A stretch of DNA of 64,000 nt from Lentisphaerae bacterium RIFOXYA12_64_32. GTDB taxonomy: Bacteria; Verrucomicrobiota; Lentisphaeria; Oligosphaerales; YB12-FULL-65-16. The position numbers and the translations under genes are program-made. The notes beneath the pieces were generated by a model. It was not told the DNA's origin. It was given only the letters and a program-made list of their open reading frames with translations, and did no database searches. The first letter of the stretch is position 1, and every line of letters starts with the position of its first letter. Positions 50,257-59,323 of the stretch are shown here, one piece after another. Where the stretch lies: NCBI GenBank assembly GCA_001803235.1, contig MHBL01000457.1, positions 1 to 64,000 of the forward strand. The letters run 5' to 3'.

Positions 50257-52919
50257 GCGCATCGGGCGATGCCTTGGAACTGGTCGGGCTCTCACGGCCG
50301 TCATCCGGCTCGTGCGGGTTCGTCATCCCGGTCTTCCGCGACGTTGCGGGACGGTTGGTCGTGCAGGAAGCGGGCGCGGACGGGCGCATCACCGGGTTCG
50401 CGCCGTATCCGGCGGATGCCAGCGCGCTTAGCGACGCGCCGCTGCGGGCGCCCGAAGGCGTACCGTGGTCGGCACGCGTCGGTCAGAGTCTGCTTTACGC
50501 CTTCCAGTGTCCGGACGGACGCGTCATGGTGGGGCCGCGCGAGGAGGTCGGGGCCGCGGTGCGCGAGGAGTTACCCAACCTGTGCGCCCAGCCTTTCGTC
50601 TGGGCCGAGGCGGCACGCTTCGTTGGCGACGTGGAGCAACTGCGCCAGGCGGAAACCGAGACGGCCAAACTCCTACGACATCCGAGCTGGCGGAAGCAGA
50701 CGGTCGGGGCGTTCACGGCCGGCACGTCGACTCCCGCGCATCGGCTGGGAGCCGACGCACTGCGCCTGGACGAGAAGAGCCACGTCGAAGAGCCGCTGCT
50801 GAAACAACTGGCGGCCCTGGACTGGTCGGTCCTGCGTCTGGACATGCACCAGCAGACCCCGGCGGACTCGGGCCGGAAGGACTTCGGCGAGGTCGTGCTA
50901 CGCGAGCGGTTAACGCGGTCGCTGGTGACCATCAACGACTGGCTCGATCCCGACCAGGTCGCCGAGGTCGTGGACCGGCTGGCGCGGGGCGAGACTCCCG
51001 TGGCGCGTGGCGGCATCGTCTGGCACACACAGGGCTCGGGCAAGTCGCTGACCATGGTCTTTGCCGTGCGCGAACTGCGACGGCGACCCGGGTTGCAGGA
51101 CTGGAAGATCGTCTTCGTGACCGACCGCACGCAACTCGAGCAGCAACTCGGCGAGACCAGTCAGAGCATTGGCCAGACGGTGCGGGTTGCGCAGTGGATC
51201 AAGCCGCGGCCCGACCGGCCGGGAGAGAGCCTGTTCGAACTGCTCCGCGATCCGTCCTCGAACTGCGTCATGGCCATGGATGCTGCGTTCCAGGATGTAT
51301 TCTCCGAGTACCGGCTGACGGAGCGACTGCAGATTCTGGGCTACGGCACGCGCGACGCCTATCTCGACGCGAAACCCACCATCGAGGCCAAGGCGCGCGA
51401 CATGGTGCGGCACTATGCCCGGCACGTGTTCCCGGGCGGCTACAAGGCGCAGGTCGTCGCCAGTTCGCGCATGGCCGCGGTGCGCTATGCAGAGGCCCTG
51501 CGCGACGCCATTGCTGCCGAGGCGGAGGCCCTGCGGACAGACAACCCGCTGTGTGTGAATGCCGAGGAGCTTCGTGCCGTCGAGGTTGGATTGGTTATCA
51601 CCTGGGGGAACAACGACGATGTCGAGATCAAGGATGCCATGCGTGGCGTCGATCCCGAGGCGGTGGTGAAGCGCTTCAAGCTGCCGTTCGGCGGTGAGGA
51701 GAAGGTTGGAGAGAAGACGGTGAACGGCCGGATCGGCTTCGTGGTGGTCAACGAGATGCTGGTCACCGGTTTCGACGCGCCGTTGGAACAGGTCCTCTAT
51801 CTCGATCGCGTCATGAAGGACCACGGCCTGTTGCAGGCCATTGCCCGAGTGAACCGCGTTCACGACGAAGGCAAGGACTGCGGTTTGGTGGTGGACTATG
51901 TGGGTGTCGGGAACAATCTGCGTCTGGCGCTGGACAAGTACAAGGCACGGGAGCAGCAGGAGATGATCGAGTGCCTGACTCCGGCCAGTGTCGTGATTGG
52001 CGATCTCAAACAGGCACTCGACGAAACGCTGGCGTTCCTGGCGCGGAATGGCCTTAGCGACAGCAGCGAGGCGGAGGCGTTCTTCGACCTGTTCTACGAT
52101 GAGGACCTGCGGTTTGAGTACATCACCGCGGCACGGAAGCTCACCGCGGCCTTTGCCAAGGCCTTGCCACGGGCGGAGGCCCTCGACTACCTCAAGGTCT
52201 ACCAGCGACTCGTCGCGATCAACGAGCTGGCCTGCCAGTTCCTCAGGGACGGGCGCCTCAGCATGAAGGGGGTGCCCCGCAAGCTGCGCGGGATCACCGA
52301 CCAGTTCCTGGTCTCGCAGGGCGTCACGCAAAAGGTTGCGCCCATCTCCGTGCTCGACCCGGAGTTCCAGAAGCACGCCCAGCAACGCCAGCGCGCCAAG
52401 ACCAGCGCGGCAGAGGTGGAGCATGCCATTCGGCACCACATCGAGGTCAACTTCGATGAGGACCCGGCGCTGTTTGCGTCCCTGGCGGAGGAACTGGAGA
52501 AGATCCTGAAGGAGTTCGCCGGCAACTGGGAACGCATTTCCCAGGAGATGGAGAAGTTGCGCCAGAAGCTGATGGCGAAGGAGAAAGAGGAGACGCACGG
52601 GCTGGACCGCAAGCGTGAGATGCCCATCTTCCGAGTCCTGCAGGCGGCGCTGTTCCCCGAGACCGCACTGGACGAACCGCGGACCGCAGCGCTCGTCAAC
52701 CTGACGCAGTTGCTTTTCCAGACCATCCAGACGGAAATTCGGCAAGCGGGTTTCTGGGACGCGCCGCTGAAGCAGAAGCGACTGGAGGGGGAGGTCAAGA
52801 AGGAATTGCTGGGGCCGGAGTACTACCAGTTCGGGCCGATGATAGCCGCGCATCAGACCATCACCGCCCGATTGATGGAGTGGGCACGTAGGAACGACAA
52901 GTTGATTCGCCGACCATGA
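50253..52919 (+). CDS. hsdR: Type I restriction enzyme R-subunit-like protein (HsdR) lacking nuclease and DEAH regions
   Basis: An 888-residue protein clearly related to HsdR. Residues 1-165 match nothing I recognise. From 174 (EKSHVEEPLLKQLAALDWSV; FGEVVLRERLTRSLVTINDW) it is the HsdR N-terminus, but Walker A (WHTQGSGKSLTMVF, residues about 257-270) follows only ~87 residues later. The PD-(D/E)XK endonuclease domain that normally lies between, about 190 residues, is absent. After CVMAMDAAFQDVFSEYRL (about 338-355) the text continues at a point where relatives have already passed the DEAH box and GYTGTP; those motifs are missing. Motifs V and VI remain (VVNEMLVTGFDAPLEQVLYL; AIARVNRVH). The frame is open throughout. 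Confidence 0.85.
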   Translation: MSASGDALELVGLSRPSSGSCGFVIPVFRDVAGRLVVQEAGADGRITGFAPYPADASALSDAPLRAPEGVPWSARVGQSLLYAFQCPDGRVMVGPREEVGAAVREELPNLCAQPFVWAEAARFVGDVEQLRQAETETAKLLRHPSWRKQTVGAFTAGTSTPAHRLGADALRLDEKSHVEEPLLKQLAALDWSVLRLDMHQQTPADSGRKDFGEVVLRERLTRSLVTINDWLDPDQVAEVVDRLARGETPVARGGIVWHTQGSGKSLTMVFAVRELRRRPGLQDWKIVFVTDRTQLEQQLGETSQSIGQTVRVAQWIKPRPDRPGESLFELLRDPSSNCVMAMDAAFQDVFSEYRLTERLQILGYGTRDAYLDAKPTIEAKARDMVRHYARHVFPGGYKAQVVASSRMAAVRYAEALRDAIAAEAEALRTDNPLCVNAEELRAVEVGLVITWGNNDDVEIKDAMRGVDPEAVVKRFKLPFGGEEKVGEKTVNGRIGFVVVNEMLVTGFDAPLEQVLYLDRVMKDHGLLQAIARVNRVHDEGKDCGLVVDYVGVGNNLRLALDKYKAREQQEMIECLTPASVVIGDLKQALDETLAFLARNGLSDSSEAEAFFDLFYDEDLRFEYITAARKLTAAFAKALPRAEALDYLKVYQRLVAINELACQFLRDGRLSMKGVPRKLRGITDQFLVSQGVTQKVAPISVLDPEFQKHAQQRQRAKTSAAEVEHAIRHHIEVNFDEDPALFASLAEELEKILKEFAGNWERISQEMEKLRQKLMAKEKEETHGLDRKREMPIFRVLQAALFPETALDEPRTAALVNLTQLLFQTIQTEIRQAGFWDAPLKQKRLEGEVKKELLGPEYYQFGPMIAAHQTITARLMEWARRNDKLIRRP

Positions 52920-53285
52920 ACCTTGACTACGACCTAGTCTATTCTGACCGTCGCACCATCGGCATCACGGTGGAGCGCGACTGCCGCGTTGTGGTGCGCG
53001 CGCCGCGTCATGTCAGTCCTGCGGCGGTGCGCGCCGTTGTGGACAGCAGGCGCTTCTGGATATGGCGCAAGTTGCGGGATCCGCACAAGTACACCGGTCC
53101 GTCACGCGGCAAGGAGTTCGTCGCCGGCGAGACGTTCCTCTTCCTCGGGCAGGCCTTCCCCCTGCACATCGTGTCCGAACCGCTCGGCCACGTTCGCTTC
53201 ACCGCGAACCGGTTCGAACTGCCGCGCGCCGAGCTACTGCGCGCTCGCGAGCTGTTCGTTGCCTGGTATGTCGATATTGGACGCC
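52916..53285 (+). pseudogene. Truncated YgjP-like (DUF45) metallopeptidase
   Basis: The first ~120 residues are a YgjP/WLM-type protein N-terminus (DLVYSDRRTIGITVERDCRVVVRAP, KYTGPSRGKEFVAGETFLFLG, LFVAWYVDIGRP). In this family the zinc site HExxH and the WGSC segment lie in the following ~100 residues, and here they do not appear: after about 53285 the sequence is unrelated although the frame stays open by chance to 53761. The gene overlaps hsdR by 4 bp, an arrangement often seen when this family ends a type I restriction operon. It is most likely a broken gene. Confidence 0.75.
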
Positions 53286-53559
53286 CCCTGCTTGGGGGGA
53301 CATGGCCGAAGACTCAGCGGCCACTGCCTTTTTCGATGTGGACTCGCGCGGCGCGGGGATCCCGACCAGGAGCGAAACCTGTCCAAACGGTCGAATCGCG
53401 GCAATATCGTATACATTGTCTACCGAATTCGCAGGTGCTGCACCAGGCGGTGCGATGGCTTGGTCTGGCAGCACATCAGAATCGGCGAAGTTCTCGACAA
53501 GATTCTCGGCAAGGTTGGAGTTACGGTAACCATGGGACGGTGAATGAGGGAGGCATCGA
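53286..53559. other. Unassigned DNA replacing the 3' half of the metallopeptidase gene
   Basis: This stretch is lower in GC than its surroundings (for example GGCAATATCGTATACATTGTC near 53400) and carries no protein I recognise on either strand in any frame. It ends in GAGGGAGG, the ribosome-binding site of the fucosidase gene. It may be a remnant of an insertion that truncated the upstream gene. Confidence 0.45.
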
Positions 53560-54564
53560 ATGTCGGACTGGACACGTGCGAACACGGACTGGTTTCGGGA
53601 CGCGCGTTGGGGCACGTTTGTGCACTACCTGGCGGACGCGCCGAGCTGTGTCGAGCCGGTGGCGCTCTCGCCGGACGTGTGGAACCGGCGGGTCGATTCG
53701 TTCGATGTCGAGCGCTACGCGCGGACTTTGGCGGACATCGGCTGCCCTTACACCTTCCTGACTCTCGGCCAGAACTCGGGTTACTACTGCGCGCCGAACG
53801 AGACGTACGATGGCATTGTTGGGCGCCGCCCGACGCGCTTGTCGCGGCGCGACCTGGTCGGCGACCTGGCGGACGCGTGCACGAAGCGCGGCATTCGGTT
53901 GCTGGTCTATTTCACATCCTCGGCGCCGTGCAACGATCCGGAAGCTATCGTCGCGCTGCGCTGCACCCCGCCCTGGGATGCCGGCAAGCTCGGGTTCCCC
54001 GCCGGGCGCTACCCGGCCGCCGACGGTGCGCGCACGGACGAGCGGCTCACCGAGTTCCAGCAGCAGTGGGAAGCCGTCATCCGCGAGTGGAGTCTGCGCT
54101 GGGGATCCAAGGTGCACGGCTGGTGGATCGACGGCGCCTACGTCGCCGACGTCATGTACCGACATCCCGACGCGCCCAACTTCCGCTCCTTCGCCGCGGC
54201 CATGAAGGCCGGGAATCCGGACAGTATCGTGGCGTTCAACCCCGGAGTGCGCAATCCGGTGATCTGTCACTCTGAGTACGAGGACTACACGGCGGGCGAG
54301 ATATCGAACACGCTCCCGACCAACGGCGTTGAGCCGTGCGTGGTCCCGGTCGGGCGCTGGGTCAAGGGCGCGCAGTACCACATCCTGACGTTCCTTGGCG
54401 GGTGCTGGTGTCACTCGGGGCCGCGCTTCACCGACGCGATGGTCGCGGCTTACACGCGGTATGTGAACTCGTGGGAGGGCGTGGTCAGTTGGGATCATCC
54501 GGTGACGCCGGACGGGCAAGTCCCGGACGCGATTCTGCGGCAGTTGGCGGGGATCCGCGCGTGA
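53560..54564 (+). CDS. Alpha-L-fucosidase-like protein (GH29-type fold)
   Basis: A 334-residue cytoplasmic-looking protein. RDARWGTFVHYL near the N-terminus, YTFLTLGQNSGYYCAPNETYD, GIRLLVYFTSS and VHGWWIDGAY, whose aspartate would be the nucleophile, follow the plan of GH29 fucosidases, although the chain is shorter than most and has no C-terminal beta-sandwich. No signal peptide is seen. A glycoside hydrolase acting on fucosylated oligosaccharide is the best guess; many such short relatives are uncharacterised. The start ATG 53560 has a strong GAGGGAGG. Confidence 0.75.
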   Translation: MSDWTRANTDWFRDARWGTFVHYLADAPSCVEPVALSPDVWNRRVDSFDVERYARTLADIGCPYTFLTLGQNSGYYCAPNETYDGIVGRRPTRLSRRDLVGDLADACTKRGIRLLVYFTSSAPCNDPEAIVALRCTPPWDAGKLGFPAGRYPAADGARTDERLTEFQQQWEAVIREWSLRWGSKVHGWWIDGAYVADVMYRHPDAPNFRSFAAAMKAGNPDSIVAFNPGVRNPVICHSEYEDYTAGEISNTLPTNGVEPCVVPVGRWVKGAQYHILTFLGGCWCHSGPRFTDAMVAAYTRYVNSWEGVVSWDHPVTPDGQVPDAILRQLAGIRA

Positions 54565-54841
54565 ACGCGGCGGTCGGGGGCAGAGGTTTCAGGGGTCAGG
54601 TGTCAGGGTTCAGCGGGCCACGGACGGAAGACCCGTCCGCCGCGGCGGATCATCTCGGGGTGAAACGTCGTCGTCGCGCCTGAGTCCCGGCTTCAGCCGG
54701 AAGTGGAGGCGAGCTTGAGCGAGCCGATCCCCGGCCGCTCGCTGAAGCGTCGCTGCGGCTTCCGCCTCAAAGGCAGTACTCAGGCGAATAAACGCATCCA
54801 TACACCTGGCCCAGGTTGCCGCAACTGCGAGGACCCACAAC
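54565..54841. repeat. Gap with palindromic repeats before the heparinase-like gene
   Basis: 54590-54620 has GGTCAGGTGTCAGGGTTCAG, a variant of the CCCTGAA array in reverse. 54625-54668 is a hairpin around CCGTCCGCCGCGGCGGATCA. 54678-54790 is the GCCTGAGTCCCGGCTTCAGC repeat family, whose outer ends GCCTGAGT and ACTCAGGC pair. No gene. Confidence 0.6.
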
Positions 54842-57800
54842 GTGACGAGTCACACACTACGACAGTTCCTGTTACTGGGTACGCTGAACGGAGGGCTCCT
54901 GACGATGTCCACCATGGCACAGCAGACGCAACCTGGCTCCGCCTGGGACGCGCCTGACCGCGCGGCCAGGGTGGCGACGCTCATTCCCGGGCGCAATACA
55001 CCGAAGTTCACGCCCGAGACCCTGTTTGCCGATTGGACTCGGCAGCAGGTCGAGCGCTGGGCGAAGGACCATCCACCGCTGCCGCCCGAAGAGGCGTTTG
55101 CGAAGTACGCAGCGACCGCACCCACGGATGCGGAACTGACCACCGATTTCCCAGTGCACATCAGTCCGTTCGGGCGACTGCGCGGCGTTCAGGACTCGAA
55201 GCCGTCGCACCACCTAAGCGGCAAGGCCGACACGGTGCTGACGAGCTATTGCCCGGTCTGCGGTTCCTTCACCATGTCGCTGGCGTTTGATCCCGCGAAC
55301 CCCTATGGCCATGCCACGACGACCTGTTGCCGGACCGAGCTCTACGCCAACGACAACGACTGGCCTGCGGAATCCGTACTGAAACCCAATTCAACCGTCA
55401 AGTTCCTGCACCTGGACGACCGTTGGGTCGATGTGCCCTGCACGGTCTACAAGGACAAGGACGGCGTCGAGTGGGAGCTGTTCATCCCGACGATCTTCGC
55501 CCACAAGCGCTGGCTCGAGCAGGACTGCGACCTGGTCAAGCAGTACGCCGCCAAGTTCGCCGAGACGGCGGACCCGTTGTATGTCCACAAGATCGCCATC
55601 ATTCTCGACAAGGTGGCCGACACCTACTACGGCCTGCCCCTGGCGGGCGCGCACCGCCTGTGCAACGGCAAGGACGGCCAGCCGCTGACCCGGGCGGAGT
55701 GGGAAGCGGTGCCGCGTCCGGCCATCTTCGCGGTCAGTTACCTCGGCCCGTGGAGCAAGCGCAAGCCCTACGGCAGCCCCGGCTGGCTGAACATGATGGA
55801 CGAACACATCTGGGTGGAGCCGTTCGGGCGCGTGCGGCATCACCCGGCGTTCAAGGAGGTATCGCGAAAACTCTACGGTGATTCTGAAGCGCTCGACCAG
55901 AAGATCCTGACCAAGCTCATGCGCGAGCTGTCGCTCATGTTCCAGAGCGTATTCTCGCAGAAACTTTTGCACAACTACCAGGAAGCCATCTACATCGACC
56001 TGTGGTTGCTGGGCGTGCTGACACAGGACAAGGTGCTCATTGACTTTTCCGGGCCGTGCCAGGAGCTGTCGATGTACAACCACACGTACCAGGACGGCAT
56101 GAACGGCGAGGGTGCGCCCAACTACCAGGCCATGCCGGGCGGCTACTACTACCCGGTGCTGAAGGACCCCAAGGGCTGGCTGCAGTACCAGCCCGACTTC
56201 CTCGAGCGCAACCCGTTCTACTGGGCGGCCAGCAGCGAGATGTACAAGAGCCAGACCGTGCGCGGGCTGTCGCTCGAGTGGGGCGACCAGCATGAGATGG
56301 TCTATGCGCCGCACTTCATCGGCGACCCGGCGCGGGTGCGCGAGAACGAGAAGGCCGGCAGCCGCAACTGGGCCGGTTACGGCGTGGGCGTCATCCGCGT
56401 CGGCGGTCCCGGGCATCGCCAGGAGATGAGCCTGGGTTACACGCGCGCCGCCCTGCACAATGCCCAGGACGCCATGAGCATGGAGTGCTGGTTCGACGGC
56501 GTGCCGGTGATGCGCCGTGGCGGCTACTCGGCCTGGTGGACCGGCGCGCATCTGCAATGGGAGCGGCCCGAGTACCAGGCGCTGCGGCAGATGGGGTACC
56601 CATACCCGATCGAGGAGACGGACTACTCGAGTTTCGATTCCTGGTCCTGGGTCTGGGCGCACAGCCCGCTGAACCAGAACAACCTGACGATCGACGAGGT
56701 CGGCACCGGCAAGGGCTGGGCCGACAACCGCGGCTACGGCGAGTGCATCACGTTCAAGGGCGGTGAAGCCGCCGGCACACCGGGCAGCGGCTTCCAGGTT
56801 CTCGACGTGCTGGATCACTACTCCTGGTCGCGCGTGGACAAGCAGGTCAGCGACTGGCGGCGTACGGCCATCGGCGTCGAAGGCCCGGACGGGCGGCCCT
56901 ACGTGCTGGACATTACTCACCTCGTCGGCGGTCAGCGTCATGCGCTCTACAACCAGGCCTGGGCCGAGCGCGCCGAGGCGCAACTGCCGCCGGCTACGGC
57001 GCAGGCCAAGGACCTGGCTCAGGTTTTCTTCGGCGACAAGCTGCCCGAGGACAATACGCACTATCGCAACTTTACCAAGGTCCACAACGTGCAGCGTTGT
57101 GCGCCGGACGCGTCCAGCTTCGGCGTGACCTGGAAGCAGGACTACGGCGCCTGGGGCACCCGCGACGTGGACGGCAAGCCCTACCAGCGGCCCGTCCCTG
57201 AGGACGTGGGCAAGGTGCGGTTGCGCTTCATCGGCCTTAACCCGGGCGATCAGCGCACCGAACTGCTCAGCGGCAAGGGTCCCTGGATCGGCTGGATGCG
57301 CCAGCCCCTGCCCAACAACCAGCGCGTGGACGGCTGCGTCGCGTTCACCGACGCCCGCGACTTCCTGGTCGAGTACCGCACCGGCGGCAGCGCCGAAGCG
57401 CCGCTCGAGAGTTCGTTTGTGCACGTGCTGGAAGGCTATCGCGAGGGCGAGGCGTCGGCCATCCGGTCTGTTGAAGCGGTTGCCGCGACCAGTGTCGATG
57501 GCCCCCCGCGCCAGATCGTGGCCTTGAAGTTGCAGATGGCCGCCGGGCACACGGACACGGTCATCTACCAGTCCCAGCCCGGGACGATCACGCTCCCGGA
57601 CGGCACTCGGACCGACGCCCGGTACGCCTTGGTTCGCCGTGACGCCCAGGGCGCGGTCATCGTCGCCGACGCGGTTCGGGGCACGACCCTGGCCTGTGGC
57701 GGTTTCAGTGCCACACTGCCCGGCGATTTCAGCGGCGCGATCGTGGACGTCATCGGCGACATCACCGGGACGCGGCAGGAGTCTGCACTGATCATCAAGC

Positions 57801-59323
57801 CGGACACGCCCTGGCCCGCCGGCGCGAACCTGCACGGGCGGCAGCTCAACATCCGCGTCGAGAGCGAGCTGCGCGTGCCGTGCGACGAGGGGTATCGCAT
57901 CGCCAAGACGACGCTGATGGAAGGCGGTCTGGTGCGTGTCGACCTGCAGGACTACGCGCCGTTTGCGGTGAGTTGGCACGAAGTGACCGAACTGCCCGCC
58001 GACCGGCCCAACGTCATCCGCACCTGGCGGCCGATGGTGGACCACGGCAACGGCCCGTGGTATGGCGGGCTGAAGCTGTGGTTCCCGGAGCGCGGCAAGA
58101 CCTACACCATGAAGAAGGTCAACGAGGTCGGCGGTGGCTTCGGCGGCGACACGGTCGAACTGGTCGAGGACGTGAACCTCGCTGCCGACGGCATCAAGCC
58201 CGGCGACTGGTATGTCATCTACGCGGTGCGGCCCGGCCTGCGGGTCCATGTGGCCAACGACTTCGCCTGGCGCCGGGAACCGGTTACGGACTGGCAGCAG
58301 TACAGTGTCCGCGCCACCGGCGAGGTGACCATTGCGGTTCCGGCCTTGTCCCGGGGCTGCAGCTACCAGGTCGGCGCCGAACCGTGGAAGGACGCCGCAG
58401 TGAACCTGCCCCTGCAAATCGCGCCAGCCGACAACGGCGTGACGCAGGTGCTGATCGGCAAGCCCGCCTGGTTGATTCTGGACGATGCCGCCGCGCCACA
58501 GGTGACGCAGTTGACCTTGGACGGGCAGCCGTTGGACCCGGCCAAGGCGGCTGACCTGGGGTGGATTGAATCTCCGAAGCGGGTCACCATCGCCCTGAGT
58601 GATGTCGAGAATCCGCTGACGCAGAAATCACTGCAGGTGAGTCTGAACGGCAAGCCGCTGAACGCCCCGGACGTGGTCAAGACCACGTGGGGTGCGGACC
58701 GCAAGAGCGTCGTTGTCGAGGTGAACCTGGAGCAGGCGACTGCCGCGGACCGCGACCAACTGCGCCGGCACACTCTCGTGGTCACCGTCCCCGACCAGGC
58801 CGTTACGCCCCACGAGGCGCGCGTGACAGTTTCGTACATCGGCAAGGTGCCGCTGGATCCCGCGGCGGTGTACCTGAGCGACCTCAAGTCGGTGAAGGCG
58901 TTTGCGCACGGCGGTCCGAATATCGACCGTGACTACGGCGGCGATGTCGCGACCATCGGCGACCGCGTCTACCCCAAGTGTTTGATGGTCTGTCCCGAGC
59001 CCAGCACTGAGGGTGCGCACGGCGAGATGGTCTTTGAACTCCCGGCCGATGCGCCGCGGATTCTGCACAGCGACATCGGCATCGAGGAGATGGCCAAGAC
59101 CGGCGGCAGTGTCGTGTTCATGGTACAGCGCAGCGCGAGCGCCACCGGGCCGTGGGAGACGCTCTACACCTCGCCGATCATGCGCGGCGGCGCAGAGGCG
59201 CAGACGATCCAGGTCGACCTCGGCGACGCGAAGTTCCTGCGCCTGTACACCACCGATGCCGGGGACAGTATCAACAGCGACCACGCCCTGTGGGGCAACG
59301 TGCGACTCATGAGCACACCGTGA
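54842..59323 (+). CDS. Large heparinase II/III-like protein with C-terminal NPCBM-like domain
   Basis: A 1493-residue protein with a short N-terminal hydrophobic segment (LRQFLLLGTLNGGLLTMSTM) that may be a signal peptide. The first ~420 residues are helical and include a CPVCGS..CCRTE pair, perhaps a zinc site. The middle (about 430-720) has heparinase II/III-type sequence (EMSLGYTRAALHNAQD; HYSWSRVDKQVSDWRR; YVLDITHLVGG). A long beta-rich region follows, and the last ~120 residues (VYLSDLKSVKAFAHGGPNID) look like an NPCBM carbohydrate-binding module. A polysaccharide lyase for acidic glycans is likely; the substrate is unknown. The start is GTG 54842 behind GCGAGGACCCACAAC. It converges on thiH with a 17-bp overlap. 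Confidence 0.72.
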   Translation: MTSHTLRQFLLLGTLNGGLLTMSTMAQQTQPGSAWDAPDRAARVATLIPGRNTPKFTPETLFADWTRQQVERWAKDHPPLPPEEAFAKYAATAPTDAELTTDFPVHISPFGRLRGVQDSKPSHHLSGKADTVLTSYCPVCGSFTMSLAFDPANPYGHATTTCCRTELYANDNDWPAESVLKPNSTVKFLHLDDRWVDVPCTVYKDKDGVEWELFIPTIFAHKRWLEQDCDLVKQYAAKFAETADPLYVHKIAIILDKVADTYYGLPLAGAHRLCNGKDGQPLTRAEWEAVPRPAIFAVSYLGPWSKRKPYGSPGWLNMMDEHIWVEPFGRVRHHPAFKEVSRKLYGDSEALDQKILTKLMRELSLMFQSVFSQKLLHNYQEAIYIDLWLLGVLTQDKVLIDFSGPCQELSMYNHTYQDGMNGEGAPNYQAMPGGYYYPVLKDPKGWLQYQPDFLERNPFYWAASSEMYKSQTVRGLSLEWGDQHEMVYAPHFIGDPARVRENEKAGSRNWAGYGVGVIRVGGPGHRQEMSLGYTRAALHNAQDAMSMECWFDGVPVMRRGGYSAWWTGAHLQWERPEYQALRQMGYPYPIEETDYSSFDSWSWVWAHSPLNQNNLTIDEVGTGKGWADNRGYGECITFKGGEAAGTPGSGFQVLDVLDHYSWSRVDKQVSDWRRTAIGVEGPDGRPYVLDITHLVGGQRHALYNQAWAERAEAQLPPATAQAKDLAQVFFGDKLPEDNTHYRNFTKVHNVQRCAPDASSFGVTWKQDYGAWGTRDVDGKPYQRPVPEDVGKVRLRFIGLNPGDQRTELLSGKGPWIGWMRQPLPNNQRVDGCVAFTDARDFLVEYRTGGSAEAPLESSFVHVLEGYREGEASAIRSVEAVAATSVDGPPRQIVALKLQMAAGHTDTVIYQSQPGTITLPDGTRTDARYALVRRDAQGAVIVADAVRGTTLACGGFSATLPGDFSGAIVDVIGDITGTRQESALIIKPDTPWPAGANLHGRQLNIRVESELRVPCDEGYRIAKTTLMEGGLVRVDLQDYAPFAVSWHEVTELPADRPNVIRTWRPMVDHGNGPWYGGLKLWFPERGKTYTMKKVNEVGGGFGGDTVELVEDVNLAADGIKPGDWYVIYAVRPGLRVHVANDFAWRREPVTDWQQYSVRATGEVTIAVPALSRGCSYQVGAEPWKDAAVNLPLQIAPADNGVTQVLIGKPAWLILDDAAAPQVTQLTLDGQPLDPAKAADLGWIESPKRVTIALSDVENPLTQKSLQVSLNGKPLNAPDVVKTTWGADRKSVVVEVNLEQATAADRDQLRRHTLVVTVPDQAVTPHEARVTVSYIGKVPLDPAAVYLSDLKSVKAFAHGGPNIDRDYGGDVATIGDRVYPKCLMVCPEPSTEGAHGEMVFELPADAPRILHSDIGIEEMAKTGGSVVFMVQRSASATGPWETLYTSPIMRGGAEAQTIQVDLGDAKFLRLYTTDAGDSINSDHALWGNVRLMSTP

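Noticed and set aside
53286-53761. C-terminal extension of the YgjP-like protein to 53761
   Set aside because: Residues after about 120 are not family-like, lack HExxH and run 200 bp into the fucosidase gene, which has its own strong ribosome-binding site.
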